Notes under the pieces: model-generated
Told to the model about the DNA's origin: nothing
What the model saw: only the letters and a program-made list of their open reading frames with translations
The model's database searches: none
Assembly (NCBI GenBank): GCA_037157565.1
Contig: JAZHRO010000055.1
Span: forward strand, 43,741,001 to 43,805,000
Origin: Thalassia testudinum
Lineage: Eukaryota > Streptophyta > Magnoliopsida > Alismatales > Hydrocharitaceae
Reading direction: 5' to 3'
Length of the DNA stretch: 64,000 nt
Shown: positions 39,901-51,900 of the stretch, piece by piece
How the letters are laid out: each line of letters starts with the position of its first letter
How positions within the stretch are numbered: position 1 is the first letter of the stretch
Program-made: the position numbers and the translations under genes

Positions 39901-42900
39901 CATGTATTATATTTATCTAATAGTCCCTTCATAGTAGAGTAATACTGCGACAGACTCATCTCCTCCTGCTTGAGATGTCATAAATCATAGTGAATCTGGA
40001 ATACTTGAGTTGAGTTCAACTCATGTGAATAGGCAGTCTTGAAGTCATCTCACATCTCCTTGGCAGAGGTGTAATACATAATTTCATCTCTGATATGGGG
40101 AATAACACTGTTCAAAATCCAGGCTCTCACCATAGTACTATCTCGATTCCAAGTTGCATATTTTCCTACTCTGTTGGTGCTTTCATAAGCATATGCTTCT
40201 TCTCACGACCTTCCACAGTGACGAGGAAGGTTTAAGACCAATGGGAGTAGTTGGTCTCATCCAATTTTGCAATCGAAGTGGAGAAGGGGCTCTTGTACAC
40301 CTCACTTTCTGTACTCTATCCTGAAGACACCTCATAATCTTGTCATGAAGCCATGCTAACTCCAGACACACAGTAATAAACGTAGATAGCAGATTTAAAA
40401 TCCTGTATCAAACACCAAAAAAACCCGAGGAATACACGCCCTGTAGTTCACAAGCAATGTCTTCAAAACTTCACCGGGGAATACATACCCCAATAATCAT
40501 GCAATCAGGGGAATACACACCTTAAAAACCATTAACAAAGGGGAATGCACACCTCGAATCAAACCACAACATCAAAGAGAGTCATACCACACATAGGAAG
40601 GTTCTTGATTCAAAACTTCATCCCACAATATTCAAGAACCTCCCTATGAAGATCTGGAGGCAAGGAACCCCCTCTCTGGTAGCCTGGATGGCAACAAGGA
40701 GAAGAGGTGGCGGCCGCTGGGCGTCGTGGCGGCGAGGCGTGCTACTGCAACACGTGCACCAAGGTGCGGTGGCACGCTATAGTAGCGTCAAATCGAGGAG
40801 CAGTGGCCTACGCGTGGGTGGTGCATTGCAGCAGTTGGTTGAAGAGCGGCAATCTGCTGTAGACGGTGCCGCGGAGGCCTGTTGCAGTAGTGATGGTGGG
40901 CGGTGGTGTTGCTATTGTGCGGCGGCGAGGCAGCGTCAGCGTTGTGCCAGTGGTGGTGCTACTGTGCGGCGACGAGGCGGCATCGGCGTTGTGTCGATGG
41001 TGGCGGTGGCGTTCGACGGAGGGGCTTGAGGTAGGGTTAGGATTTCTTTGGTGATGTCTCCAACTTAGTGCTCTTATACCAAAAATAAATTTTCTTATTT
41101 ACCAAGCCGTTCCTACACCTTTATATATATATAGAGAGATGAGAGAAAATAATAAGGTAAGTCCTATAAAGAAAATAGAAATAATAAATAGCCCTTCACA
41201 TGATAAGACGTAACTGAACAATCTAATATATAAAATTTGTATGTGCAAATAAGAAATGGTGAAAAGGATAACTCCAAAAATAAATTGAATGGCATCAATA
41301 AATTAAATGTGATGTAAAAAACTGTTTGCTTTTCAATTTAAGTCCATACCTTTTGTAAAAAAGCAGCAAGATAGTTGTAAGGGTTTCTGCCTACAGATCT
41401 TGCAATGAGTATTTCATTTTTGCAAGAATATTTCAACCAATATATTACAATCTTGGATTAAAAGTATTTATGCCAAAGTGATCAAGTAATTCAAAGCATA
41501 AGTTCACTATTAGGAACCTACGTTGACAAAATTGAAGCTGTTCCTAAAAAGCCCGTAATTTTGCCAACCAAACTCAATAATTTGTTAGTGCTTCGTCAAT
41601 TAGTCTTTAAAGGAACTACGACTTGTAACTTGTAAGTGACAAATTAGGGGATCTCTTAGAGGTAGGTATATAAATCATTCACACATATTGTAATAACAGA
41701 AGTAATTATAGAAAGCTAACGCTAGAGAGAAAATGTCTCTACTGTTTCCTACTTTTCACATTAAAAGAGAACTTATCTTTATGTAGAGAATTGGTAAGAT
41801 GGGCACGTAATCACAGCCAAAAATAGTTGTGGCAAATTTGAATAGGGATGCTGCGATCATGGGATGCCAATCACCGATTTATTTTGGGGGGGGGGGGGGG
41901 GGGCCCACATGGTATGGTTTTTTTTTTGCTCAAATAAGGTCTACTACGATCATCCGATAGTTTTTTTATGTAACCCTTCGTAACCTTGCGGGGATTGGCC
42001 CTTGTCGGCCCTCCCTCCCTCCGTCTCTGGTTATACAAGGAATGAGTGGATTTCTAATGAGATTATTTGGGAAAAGGTTGGGGTGACATTGATAGTTGAT
42101 AAAATGAGAGATTTTTAAGATGATTTGAACATTTGCAAAGATGGCTAATTTATGTCTCAGTTAAGAGATGTGGGAAGTTGGATGTTGAATCCCTTAACCG
42201 GGCATGGGAAGGCTAAAAAAATGTTAGAAGGAAACCATTAAGTATGATATCAAATACTTTAATATTAAGCATAGAAACAGCTCAAAATAGATTTGGGCGG
42301 ATGAAAAAAAGTCCATGTAGCTAACTCCACTTGGTATAAAAAGGCTTTGTTGTTATTGATGAGAAGTTATCACTGTCTAATAAAGCAGTCATATGATTTT
42401 GATGTTATGTTTGGTTCTAATTTCCTCTTACTGATAAGCACTATTGAATGCAATGTTTTCCAATGTTTTTTAGATCATGTTTCCTCTGTAAACAAATTGA
42501 AATTTAAACATATCCGTTCATGGCCATTTAGGTTTGATTGCACACATTGTGTACAAAGGGTGTATGAGTGTGTGGGTTAGTACAACTTCTCGAGTTGACC
42601 TGGTTTAGTTTAATTGGCTATCAGAATATGCATGACCCTTCACTAATGGGGTTAGGACTAGGGTGATAGCAAGAGAAGAAACAATTGAACATCAGGGATT
42701 TTAGACAACTTCACCCGTAAAGCAATGGACTTCATCTTGGGGAGGATTGGCTCCTTTATTCACTATATATGCGACAAGTTGGGATCTTGCCCTAGCATTA
42801 CAAGATTGAGTGCATGCATGTGATTATGCAAGCATGCCTTTTTGCAATGCTCTCATAGGTCCTTATTTGTTGGATCCCACAGATTACATTGGAAAAGAGA

Positions 42901-45900
42901 AAGGCAAGCTGTTATCTTGATTGGATGGGCTTGGGAGCACATGGATTGAAGTATTGGGATTGGCTGGTGGTCTATCTTCTGCAATCATGTTTCTCGTCAT
43001 TTTCCTCCTTAGTGGTTGTGCTCTCTTTTGATTCAGGATGGACGGTTGTAGCAGGTGCCTTTTTCCAATAAACCATTAGACATCCTCAGTAAGCTGGCAT
43101 GGGCCAAGATATTAGCACCAAGTGCCTTGGCTTCCAAGGGAGATGGCAACAACTTTTTAGTGGCAAGCTCTCCTCACACGTCTCTCTATGTGATTTCCTT
43201 TGCCATGCTACTTGGGAAATCTTCCTTGTATGTAGTGTGGAATCCTTTGTAGTAGGAAGGTGGAGTATTGTTAGAGAGGGTTTTGCTTGGGGATGAAGCT
43301 TCTTGCCAAAGGCAACTAATTTGATCAGCAAAGCATCCAACTTGACCTTGGAACCTTTGGGTAGATTTAGATGCATCCAAGGGAGATGGCAACAACTTTT
43401 TAGTGGCAAGCTCTCCTCACACGTCTCTCTATGTGATTTCCTTTTCCATGCTACTTGGGAAATCTTCCTTGTATGTAGTGTGGAATCCTTTGTAGTAGGA
43501 AGGTGGAGTATTGTTAGAGAGGGTTTTGCTTGGGGATGAAGCTTCTTGCCAGAGGCAACTAATTTGATCAGCAAAGCATCCAACTTGACCTTGGAACCTT
43601 TCGGTAGATTTAGATGCACGGATACATGATAAGGATGAGCATTTCGATCCTTTGGCCAACTTTGACTCGGCTTGCCAACTAAGGTGGTTCATAGGTGAAG
43701 TTAAGGGGGAGACCTGTCTTAGGTTGGATGTAGGCCTAGATTTTCCTTATGCAGATCTTTTAAGCGTTGAGGAAAATCTGGCCTCATCAGCGTATATTCA
43801 TATGCATGTATACATGAATAAATGTGCTATGCATTGGCTCCATTCACACATAGAAGAGAAGAATGTAATGATATGCCCTGTTATGAAAACCTTGGCCTTT
43901 GTTATGTAGAGAAGGCAATGGAAAAATTGCATAGTAGTATTCAAGAAAACATAACAAATGAAAAATTCCTTTCGAATGAAAATATAACAAATGAAAAAGA
44001 AATCCTTTAAAAATATGAAAAATTTCTTAAGTTACTCTTAACACTCCTTTCTCAAGATATTAATCATTATTTAGTTTATCACGTAAAAGGCCATGTCTTT
44101 TCTTAGAGAGCAATATTTGCAACATGTAGCTCCTAGGAGATGTGGATTGATAATCTTCCTATCATTCATTGCATTGCAAATGAAATGATAATCCAACTCA
44201 ATGTGTTTAGTTTGCATGTGGAACACGGGGTTGGATGCAATATACACTGTCACCTTACATGGGAACAAGATGACTAACATAGATTCCAGGATAAGTTAAG
44301 AAGGAGCTAATTTAGATCAGCCCACATTTTGTTTGGGCCATTGACATTGGAATGTGAAACTATGGATTACTCGCTGTGCCATGTAACTAGATTGTCACCA
44401 AGAAATGTAGCATATGTGATGGTAGATCTTCTGTCATTAGGTGAGCTTGTATAAGTATAATCCGCATTAGAATAAGCACATGGATTGAGATGGACATTTT
44501 TTTTCTTACAAAAGGTGTTCTCCCCAGTAATTAATCCCTTAACACATCTGGTAATAAGACTTATGTTTTGCTAATTACCATGGCATGGCTATCCATGTGT
44601 TGGCTCAAATTTCTTACTGTAAAATTTATATCTGGTCATATAACAGATCTTAAACATAGAAGTTTCCCAACAACACTTTTATACCTTTTTGGAACCTCAA
44701 AAGGTGGGTCATCATCGTCATCTTTGCATTTCTTCTTCATTTCCGTTGGGATTGATGAATGTTTGGCACGAAGTGGTGTTTCTAACACATTCTTGTGATA
44801 GGATTAGTCCTTCAGGGACAAATTTTTTCACAAAAAAATTGCAGAAATGGTGCTTTTGAATGCCTACCCAACCCTTGGTGAAAAATTATGTCATGAACAT
44901 AGAGTAAAAAGTAGTAGTGTAAGTTTCATGCCATCTGATGTAGATCTAGTGAAACCAACCTTCCTAACCTCAATGCCTAGTATTTCTAATCGAGCCCTTG
45001 GACTTTGAGACCATAAATACCCTTTTTTAGTCTACATGCGTACTCCACAATTTTGTAGCGAGGAGGTTGTGGCATACATTTCTTCCGGTGGATTACCACA
45101 TTAGAATGCAATTTTATTATCCTGAATAAGTGCGCAATCTTTATTTGTAGCAATAGAAAGAATAATTTAGACAAAACTTACTAGTGTGAAGGTCTCAAAA
45201 TAATCAATGCTTGAGTCTTTATGAAACTTTTGCAATAAGGTGTGCCTTCAATCTTTTAATGTTGCCTTTTGGTAAGTACTTTACTTTATACACCCATCTA
45301 CAATCAACACTAATGGAGTCTAGAGGATGAGGAACTAGTTCACATGTTCCTTGTGATAGATGAACATCACTTTGTTCATTCATCACCTCCTTCCACGTGG
45401 ATCCGACACTGTTTTTGTTGGTGTAGCACTCTAGTTATCTCTTTATATTTTTGGATTGTTTTGTTATTTGTTTTTTCATCTTGGACTTAATGATGTAATT
45501 TACCCAACACCTTTCTTTATATAAAGAGGTATAGGATTTTCTTGAGGAAAAAGGCTATTCATTTTCTTCGACTTGGTAGCAGAGCAGTGATCCTAGATCA
45601 GTGCTCTGGTATCACATCCGCACAGGCCTTTGTACCCCTCCACCTAAAACCTTAATATCCTTTCTGCCAGCCTCCTCCTTGCCTAGGCTGTCGTCGCCCT
45701 CCTTGTAGGGGTCGCCGTTGCCCTTCTAGGGGTCGCCGCCCCTCAGCCGGGTAGCATTAAGCCTTTAGCGGGCATTGCTGCCTCCCTAGTGGGTAGCGCC
45801 ACCTACCCAGCAGGGGGCTGTGCTATTGCTCTTGCCGCCGATCTTGCTCTCACTGTGACAGTAGGGGCTGCTGCTGCCATCTGCGACTGCTACAGGTGGT

Positions 45901-48900
45901 GGTGGTAGGTAGATCTTGTTGGTAAGGGGGAGTAGCACCTCTTAGGAGCTATGTTAGGGCCTTCCCTATATCCTAACATGTGCTAAATCCTGATCTAAGG
46001 GTTGCTTGTGACTATTGGGATGATTTCTAAGATCTCTTGGCCTTAGATTTCATGATCAAGAGATCACGTTCTCATTGATCTCAGATTTTTCAGATCTGAA
46101 TATTACGGTCATATCGTGTTTGTAGCATTTTGTGGCAGTCCTAAGGCACGATGGTCTCTTCAAGCACTTCGGATGTGTCATCGGTTATTGCTACGGACAT
46201 CGGGAGTTGTAAAACTCCCTTTTTTGTTCCTATCGCCAAGTTGAATGAGATCAACTACGTCATATGGTCTCAGTAGGAGAAAATAACTTGTCTTATTCTT
46301 AAATGAAATCCTACACCTCTTTATATAGAGAGATATGTTGAGAAAATTACATCATAAGTTAAATATGACAAGAAACATAACTCTAAACAAAATTAATACG
46401 TGTTCTACCAACACTCTCCCTCAAGTTGGAATATATATATATATATATGATGCTCAACTTGGAACAACATTTATCAGAAACAGATCTGGTAAGGGGCTTC
46501 GTGAATATGTCTGCAATCTAATCTTCAGACGATACAAATGAAGTGTAAATAATTCCACGTTGTATCAAGTCTCTAATGTAGTGGCAATAAACCTCAATAT
46601 GTTTTGTCCGCTCATGAAACGTTGGGTTGTTTACAATATAGGTAGTAGTGCGATTATCACATCTCATCTCCATTGGTCTCTCTTCCTGAATATGGAGATC
46701 ATGTAGAACAGATCTGACCCAAACCATCTTTGCAGCTGTCTGAGCCATAGCCTTGTATTCTGAATCTGCACTGGACCTAGATACCGCCTGCTACTTCTTG
46801 CTTCTCCATGTCACTAAGTTGCCTATCACATAAGTACAGAATCCAGTTGTTGACTTCCTCTCTATCATGCACTCTGCATAATCGGCATCAGAGTAGTCAA
46901 CAACACTCATATATGTATCCCTCTGAAATAAAACCTCTGCTAGGGGCTTTGTTCACATACCTAAGCACCTATATAGCAACATCCCAATGCTATTTGGTTG
47001 GTTTGTCCATGAACTGGTTGAGCTGTCCTACTGCAAGGGAAAGATCCGGACGTGTAATAGTAAGATACAACAATTTACCGATCAACTGCTTATATGATCT
47101 GCTATCTATAGTTGGGGACTTAGTATCATAGAGGTGTCCTTTGGGTTCCATAGGTATATTAGCAGGTTTGAACCCTATCATTCTTGTTTCCTGCAAGATA
47201 TCAAGGGCGTACTTCCGCTGACTAAGAACGATGCCCTTTCTGCTATGTACCACTTTAATCCTAAGAAAGTATTTGAGCTCCCTCAGATCCTTCTTCACGA
47301 AGGCATTAGCCAACTTTTTTCCTTAGCTATCCTAGTAAAACCATCTCCAGTGAGGATCGGGTCATCCACATAGATAAGTACTACCACTCTCCTTTTACTC
47401 TTCCTAACAAACAAAGAGCGATCAATAGATGACCTTATAAGTTCCATTACATGTACCTCCTCCGAGAGTCTCTAGAACCATGTTCTTGGGCTCTGCTTTA
47501 AGCCATAGATGGCTTTCTTCAATCTGCATACACACTTCTCCTGAGCGTCAAACCTAGGGGGTTGTTGCATATAGACCTCCTCCTGAAGATCTCCATACAA
47601 GAATGCTTTCTAGACATCCAACCAAGGTTCGAAATGTCGATTTCAACGCCGTGCTGATGAAATTCTAAGTGTGTCTTGTGGGCATGCCGAGGGAATGCCG
47701 TGGAAATACCCGTTTTTCGATGGGTATGATGAGGGCATGCTGATGAGCATGCCAAGGGCACACCGTGGAAATGCCGAGGGCATGCTGATGCATGTCGACA
47801 AAAATGACAAGTAAAAAAAATCAGCAGCAGCCTCAGCATGACCATCAATTTTGCTGGCATGCTGACGGCATGTCAACGATATCCTTACATTTTGACACCT
47901 TTACCATGTCGGCATGGGCTTTTCTCAAAAAAGGCCTTGCCGATGGCATTTAAATCACTGCATCCAATTGATGAAGAGGCCAGTCACAGTGAGTTGCTAC
48001 AGACATCAAAATCTGAACAGTAGACAGTCGAGCAATCGGAGAGAAGGTATTAAAGAAATCTACCTTGTACGTTTGAGTAAATCTCTTTGCCACCAATCTC
48101 GCCTTGTAGCGAAATATCGTGCTGTCTGGGTTGTATTTAACCATAAAGACCCAACGACACTCAACTGTTCTGGCATGAGGAGGTAAGGTAGTCAAATCCC
48201 ACGTCCCTCTAGACTGTAGAGTAGCCATCTCGTCCTTCATGGCCTGACGTTAGTTTGGATCTAGCATGGCCTGCTGATGGGAGGTAGGAACATGCGTTGC
48301 AGATAGAGCCGCTGTGAAAGTATCAAAGGAACTTCTAAGGTTGGCAGTGGAGACTGTCTGTACATTATGATACTGGGCATAGCTGCGTGGAGCCTTTCGA
48401 GTAGCAATTGAAAGATCAAGATCTTCCTCACTCTGTTTAGTAGCAACTGGAGTATGAGACTCATCAGAGGAACTTGACAAGCACCACTAGGAAAACTCAT
48501 GTCAGTATCAACGCATACCTAACTAGGAGAGGAGACAGGTGGTTGAGGTGTAGTGGGGGTGTGTTTTTGTCGCTATGCATGCTGTCTGTATGTCATGGGT
48601 ATCCTATACACCTGAGTAGTCTCTTCTCCCTCGTAGAAGTCTCTGTGGTAGGTATATCCTCATGATGTGTAATAGGATTTGTTCCAAGGAAACTGGTGGC
48701 ACAGGCATAGGAGCTAAATCTCTTTCAGATGTCACCTGATGACCATCTGTAGAGAAATAAGGAATTGGCTCATGAAATGCGACATCTGCGGTCACATAAT
48801 GTTTCTTACCATGGGGGTCATAGCATCTGTATCCTTTTTGGGTGCTACTGTATCCCAGAAACACACTTCATTGCTCTTGGAACTAACTTATCTCTGCCAG

Positions 48901-51900
48901 TTCCAAGAATGTAAACAAAGGCAACGCAGCCAAACACTCGAGGTGGAACAGTGAATAGATATTTCTCAGGATAGAGAACTAGCCACAAAACTCTCTTGTA
49001 TGGTTGAGTTGGGCAATCTATTGATCAAATAATATGCAGTTAACATTGCATCTCCTCAATACAGCTGTGGCTCACTATGCTGGATCAATAATGTTCTAGC
49101 TACTTCAAGCACGTAACGGTGCTTTCTTTTCATTACACCATTCTGTTGTGACATGTGGACAGGATGTCTGATGAATAATTCCAAGAGATCTGTAAAAGGT
49201 GGCCAACTTAGGTGTACAGAACCCTAAAGCATTATCAGACGGCCCAAATTTTCACAATTGAGTCTTTATTTGTAAGATAAATGTTTCAATTATTGATTCA
49301 ACGTTAGATTTATTTTTCAAAAGGAATAACCATGATATCCTGGAAAAATCATCCACAACAAGTAGATAAAACCTATGACCCAGTTTGTTAGGGATACGAC
49401 TCGGTCTCCATACATTCATATGCAGTAAATCAAAGATAGCATTAGAACTGTGAGATAAACTAGGAGGAAAACTGGTCCTGTGATGCTTTTCCAGCTGGCA
49501 TGCATTACACAATCTTCATAGCTGGTGAAATATGATGAATGACATGTCGAAGCCTGTCCAGTGATGGGTGCTTAAGACGACGATGTCACTGAAAAGCTGT
49601 ACTAGCACTAAATGCAACCTCGCTCTGACACATAGCAGCAACTGGATTCTGGACCAGGTGATACACACCCCCATCCTCATGTCTGCCACCAATTATCTTC
49701 CTTGTGAGTTTATCCTGAAAAATACAGCTTAGCTAATCAACTATTGCACGACACTGTAAGTTTTTTGTAATTCTACTAATAGAAAAAAGACTGATAGGAA
49801 TTCTGGAACATAAAGAACATTAGGTAACGTCAGAGTAGGAGTCATTGCTAGATCTCCTCTGCCATGAATCCTACACTGCCTGCCATCTGCTACCTGCACA
49901 GATCTCCCTGAGGGAACATTATGGACCTGTCCAAAACATGTCTCATCCCCACTGAGATGTTGAGATGCGCCAGAATCCACTAAACACAAGGTACTGTCAG
50001 CGTTACTAGACCTGTAAGCGGAAGTCATACCTGAAGTAGCAAAGACAGCAGTATCTGCAGTGGTAGTAGTAGTCTCCTGGGTTAGCTGAGAGAGATGTTG
50101 GATCACAGCATCTTAGTCTGCACGAGACACCATGTCGCTCCTCTCCTCTAGAGAGACAGCCTGGTTGGCCATGGGAGGTCGACCATGCTTCATTTAGCAA
50201 GAAGCCTCTGTATGACCAACCTTCTCATAATGTGAGCAAATGGTGCAAGGTCTACCACTCGTACCTCGACCACCACACCCTCTCCCCCTGATGAATGGAG
50301 CACCATGTTCTCCATGTGTGACAGCAACAAGCACAGGAGTCTGTCCACTCTTTGACACGGGTGGCTTAATAACTACTTTGCTCATACGACTATAAGCCTC
50401 CTCCAGAGATGGAAGCTCAGTCAGAGTAAGGATCTGGGACCTAGCAATCTCATAGTCTTGTCCAAGTTCGTCAAGAAACTGAAGGACAACATACTTCTTC
50501 CTATGTGCCCTCTGAGTGGCATAAGTGCGGATAGGTCGGCAGGTATTATATTTCTCAAGGAGCTCCTTTAGGGTGGCATAGTATTGCGCCAGTGACTGAC
50601 CCTCCTGTTTGAGATTACTAAGAGCATGGTGAATCTCAAATACTTTGTTGGAATTCTTTTCATGAGAATATGTATCATGTAGAGAATCCCACATCTCCTT
50701 GACGGTCTTGTAGTACATGATCCCATCACAGATCTGAGGCTCCACAGAATTATGATCCATGCACGAACCATGGAATTATCCTTCTTCCACATGGCATTCT
50801 TCCCTGTTTTATCTTGTGGCTCCATCTCTAGCAGTAGGTGTTCCTTATCATGCCCCTCAATTGTCGTGAGGAATGTTTGAGACCATTTAGCATAATTGGC
50901 CTCATTCAACTTGGCGATAGGAACAAAGAAAGGAGATTTATAACCTCCGTTGTCCATAGAGGTAACTGACGACACTTCCGAAGAATTTGAGGAGGTCATC
51001 GTGCCTTAGGACTGCCACAAGATGCCACGGATGCGATCTGAAATCAATATTCAGATCTGAAAACTCCACAATAAGGGAAAAGTGATCTCTTGAATGTGAG
51101 ATCTAAAGAGAAGCCTTAGATAACATCTCAAGAATCACAGTGACCATGTAGATCAGGTTTTAACGCATGTTAGGATGTTAGGAAGGATCTTAATAGTGCT
51201 TGGGCAGGCACAATTGACCCCAAGAACCACCACTGCGACCTGCAGGTGATGGGCGGTGGCAGTGGCGGTGCCTCAGTGGTCAGAGGTAGTGCTCTGGTGT
51301 CGGGTAGCGCTGTCCCGAGGTTAGGGGTGGCGCAGGGGCGATGCTCCGAGATGCTGGGCTGATCTTCGGGCGGTGCAGTAACCATTGGGCGGCGTTGTGA
51401 CCTCCAGCCGATGAGAGCAACTTGAGAGGTGATGCTGCAGGGCCTCTCGGGGCGGGAACCACTGCCTATGTAGGGGCGCTGGCGCCCTGTGGCGCTCAGA
51501 GGGGGCCCGCTAAGGCTAGCAGCAGCAGGCGATGAGCACCGGCAGCTGTTACAGCCGTGGCGGCAGCCTCCTAGGGTCGGCGGCTGCTGGTCGCTCGTCG
51601 GTGGAGACTTCTGCGGGTGTGAAATAGGAGATTAGGGTTTTGGTGGAGGGGTACGGAGGTTCGTGAGAGGTGGGATACTAGACCGCCGATATAGGATCGT
51701 CTCTTTGATACCAAGTCAGAGAAAATAACTTGTCTTATTCTCAAATGAAACCCTACACCTCTTTATATAGCAAGTGGTGTTGGGAAAGTTACATCATAAG
51801 TCCAATAGGATAAGAAACAAGACAAACAATTCCAAACAAAACTAATACGTGCTCTACCAACAGTCTCAGACGTTTCTTATGATTGTAGAGGGACACGATA

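Larger units (their letters stand above)
36015..41220 (-). mobile_element. Ty1/copia element D, full structure
   Basis: Minus-strand order from right to left: LTR, primer site, leader, gag, protease, integrase, RT, RNase H, polypurine tract, LTR. LTRs (136-139 bp) start TGTTSAGTTACGTYTTAT on the minus strand. Unlike A and E it keeps gag. I could not find a convincing 5-bp target duplication (flanks TGAAG and ATCTA), so one boundary may be mis-set or altered. It lies between LINE pieces 4 and 5. Confidence 0.82.
46272..51862 (-). mobile_element. Ty1/copia element H, complete, inserted in G
   Basis: A 5591-bp minus-strand element with perfect 5-bp target duplication GTCTC (46267-46271 and 51863-51867). 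LTRs 46272-46413 and 51714-51862. Contains gag, protease, integrase, RT and RNase H in copia order, and a 337-bp DNA element inside RT. It sits in its relative G in opposite orientation. It looks the youngest of the short-LTR group because of its exact duplication and the long frames left. Confidence 0.88.

Noticed and set aside
40646..41054. ORFs of 127 and 62 codons in the D leader
   Set aside because: The plus-strand frames lie in the GC-rich leader of a minus-strand element; similar tracts occur in the leaders of A, E, G and H without coding conservation.
43086..43692. Minus ORF of 177 codons as a gene
   Set aside because: It owes its length to a 243-bp tandem duplication, has no domain, and the opposite strand is equally open.
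47519..47876. Histidine/cysteine-rich minus ORFs of 113 and 77 codons
   Set aside because: They cross the boundary of the small DNA element and read its GCATGC repeats.
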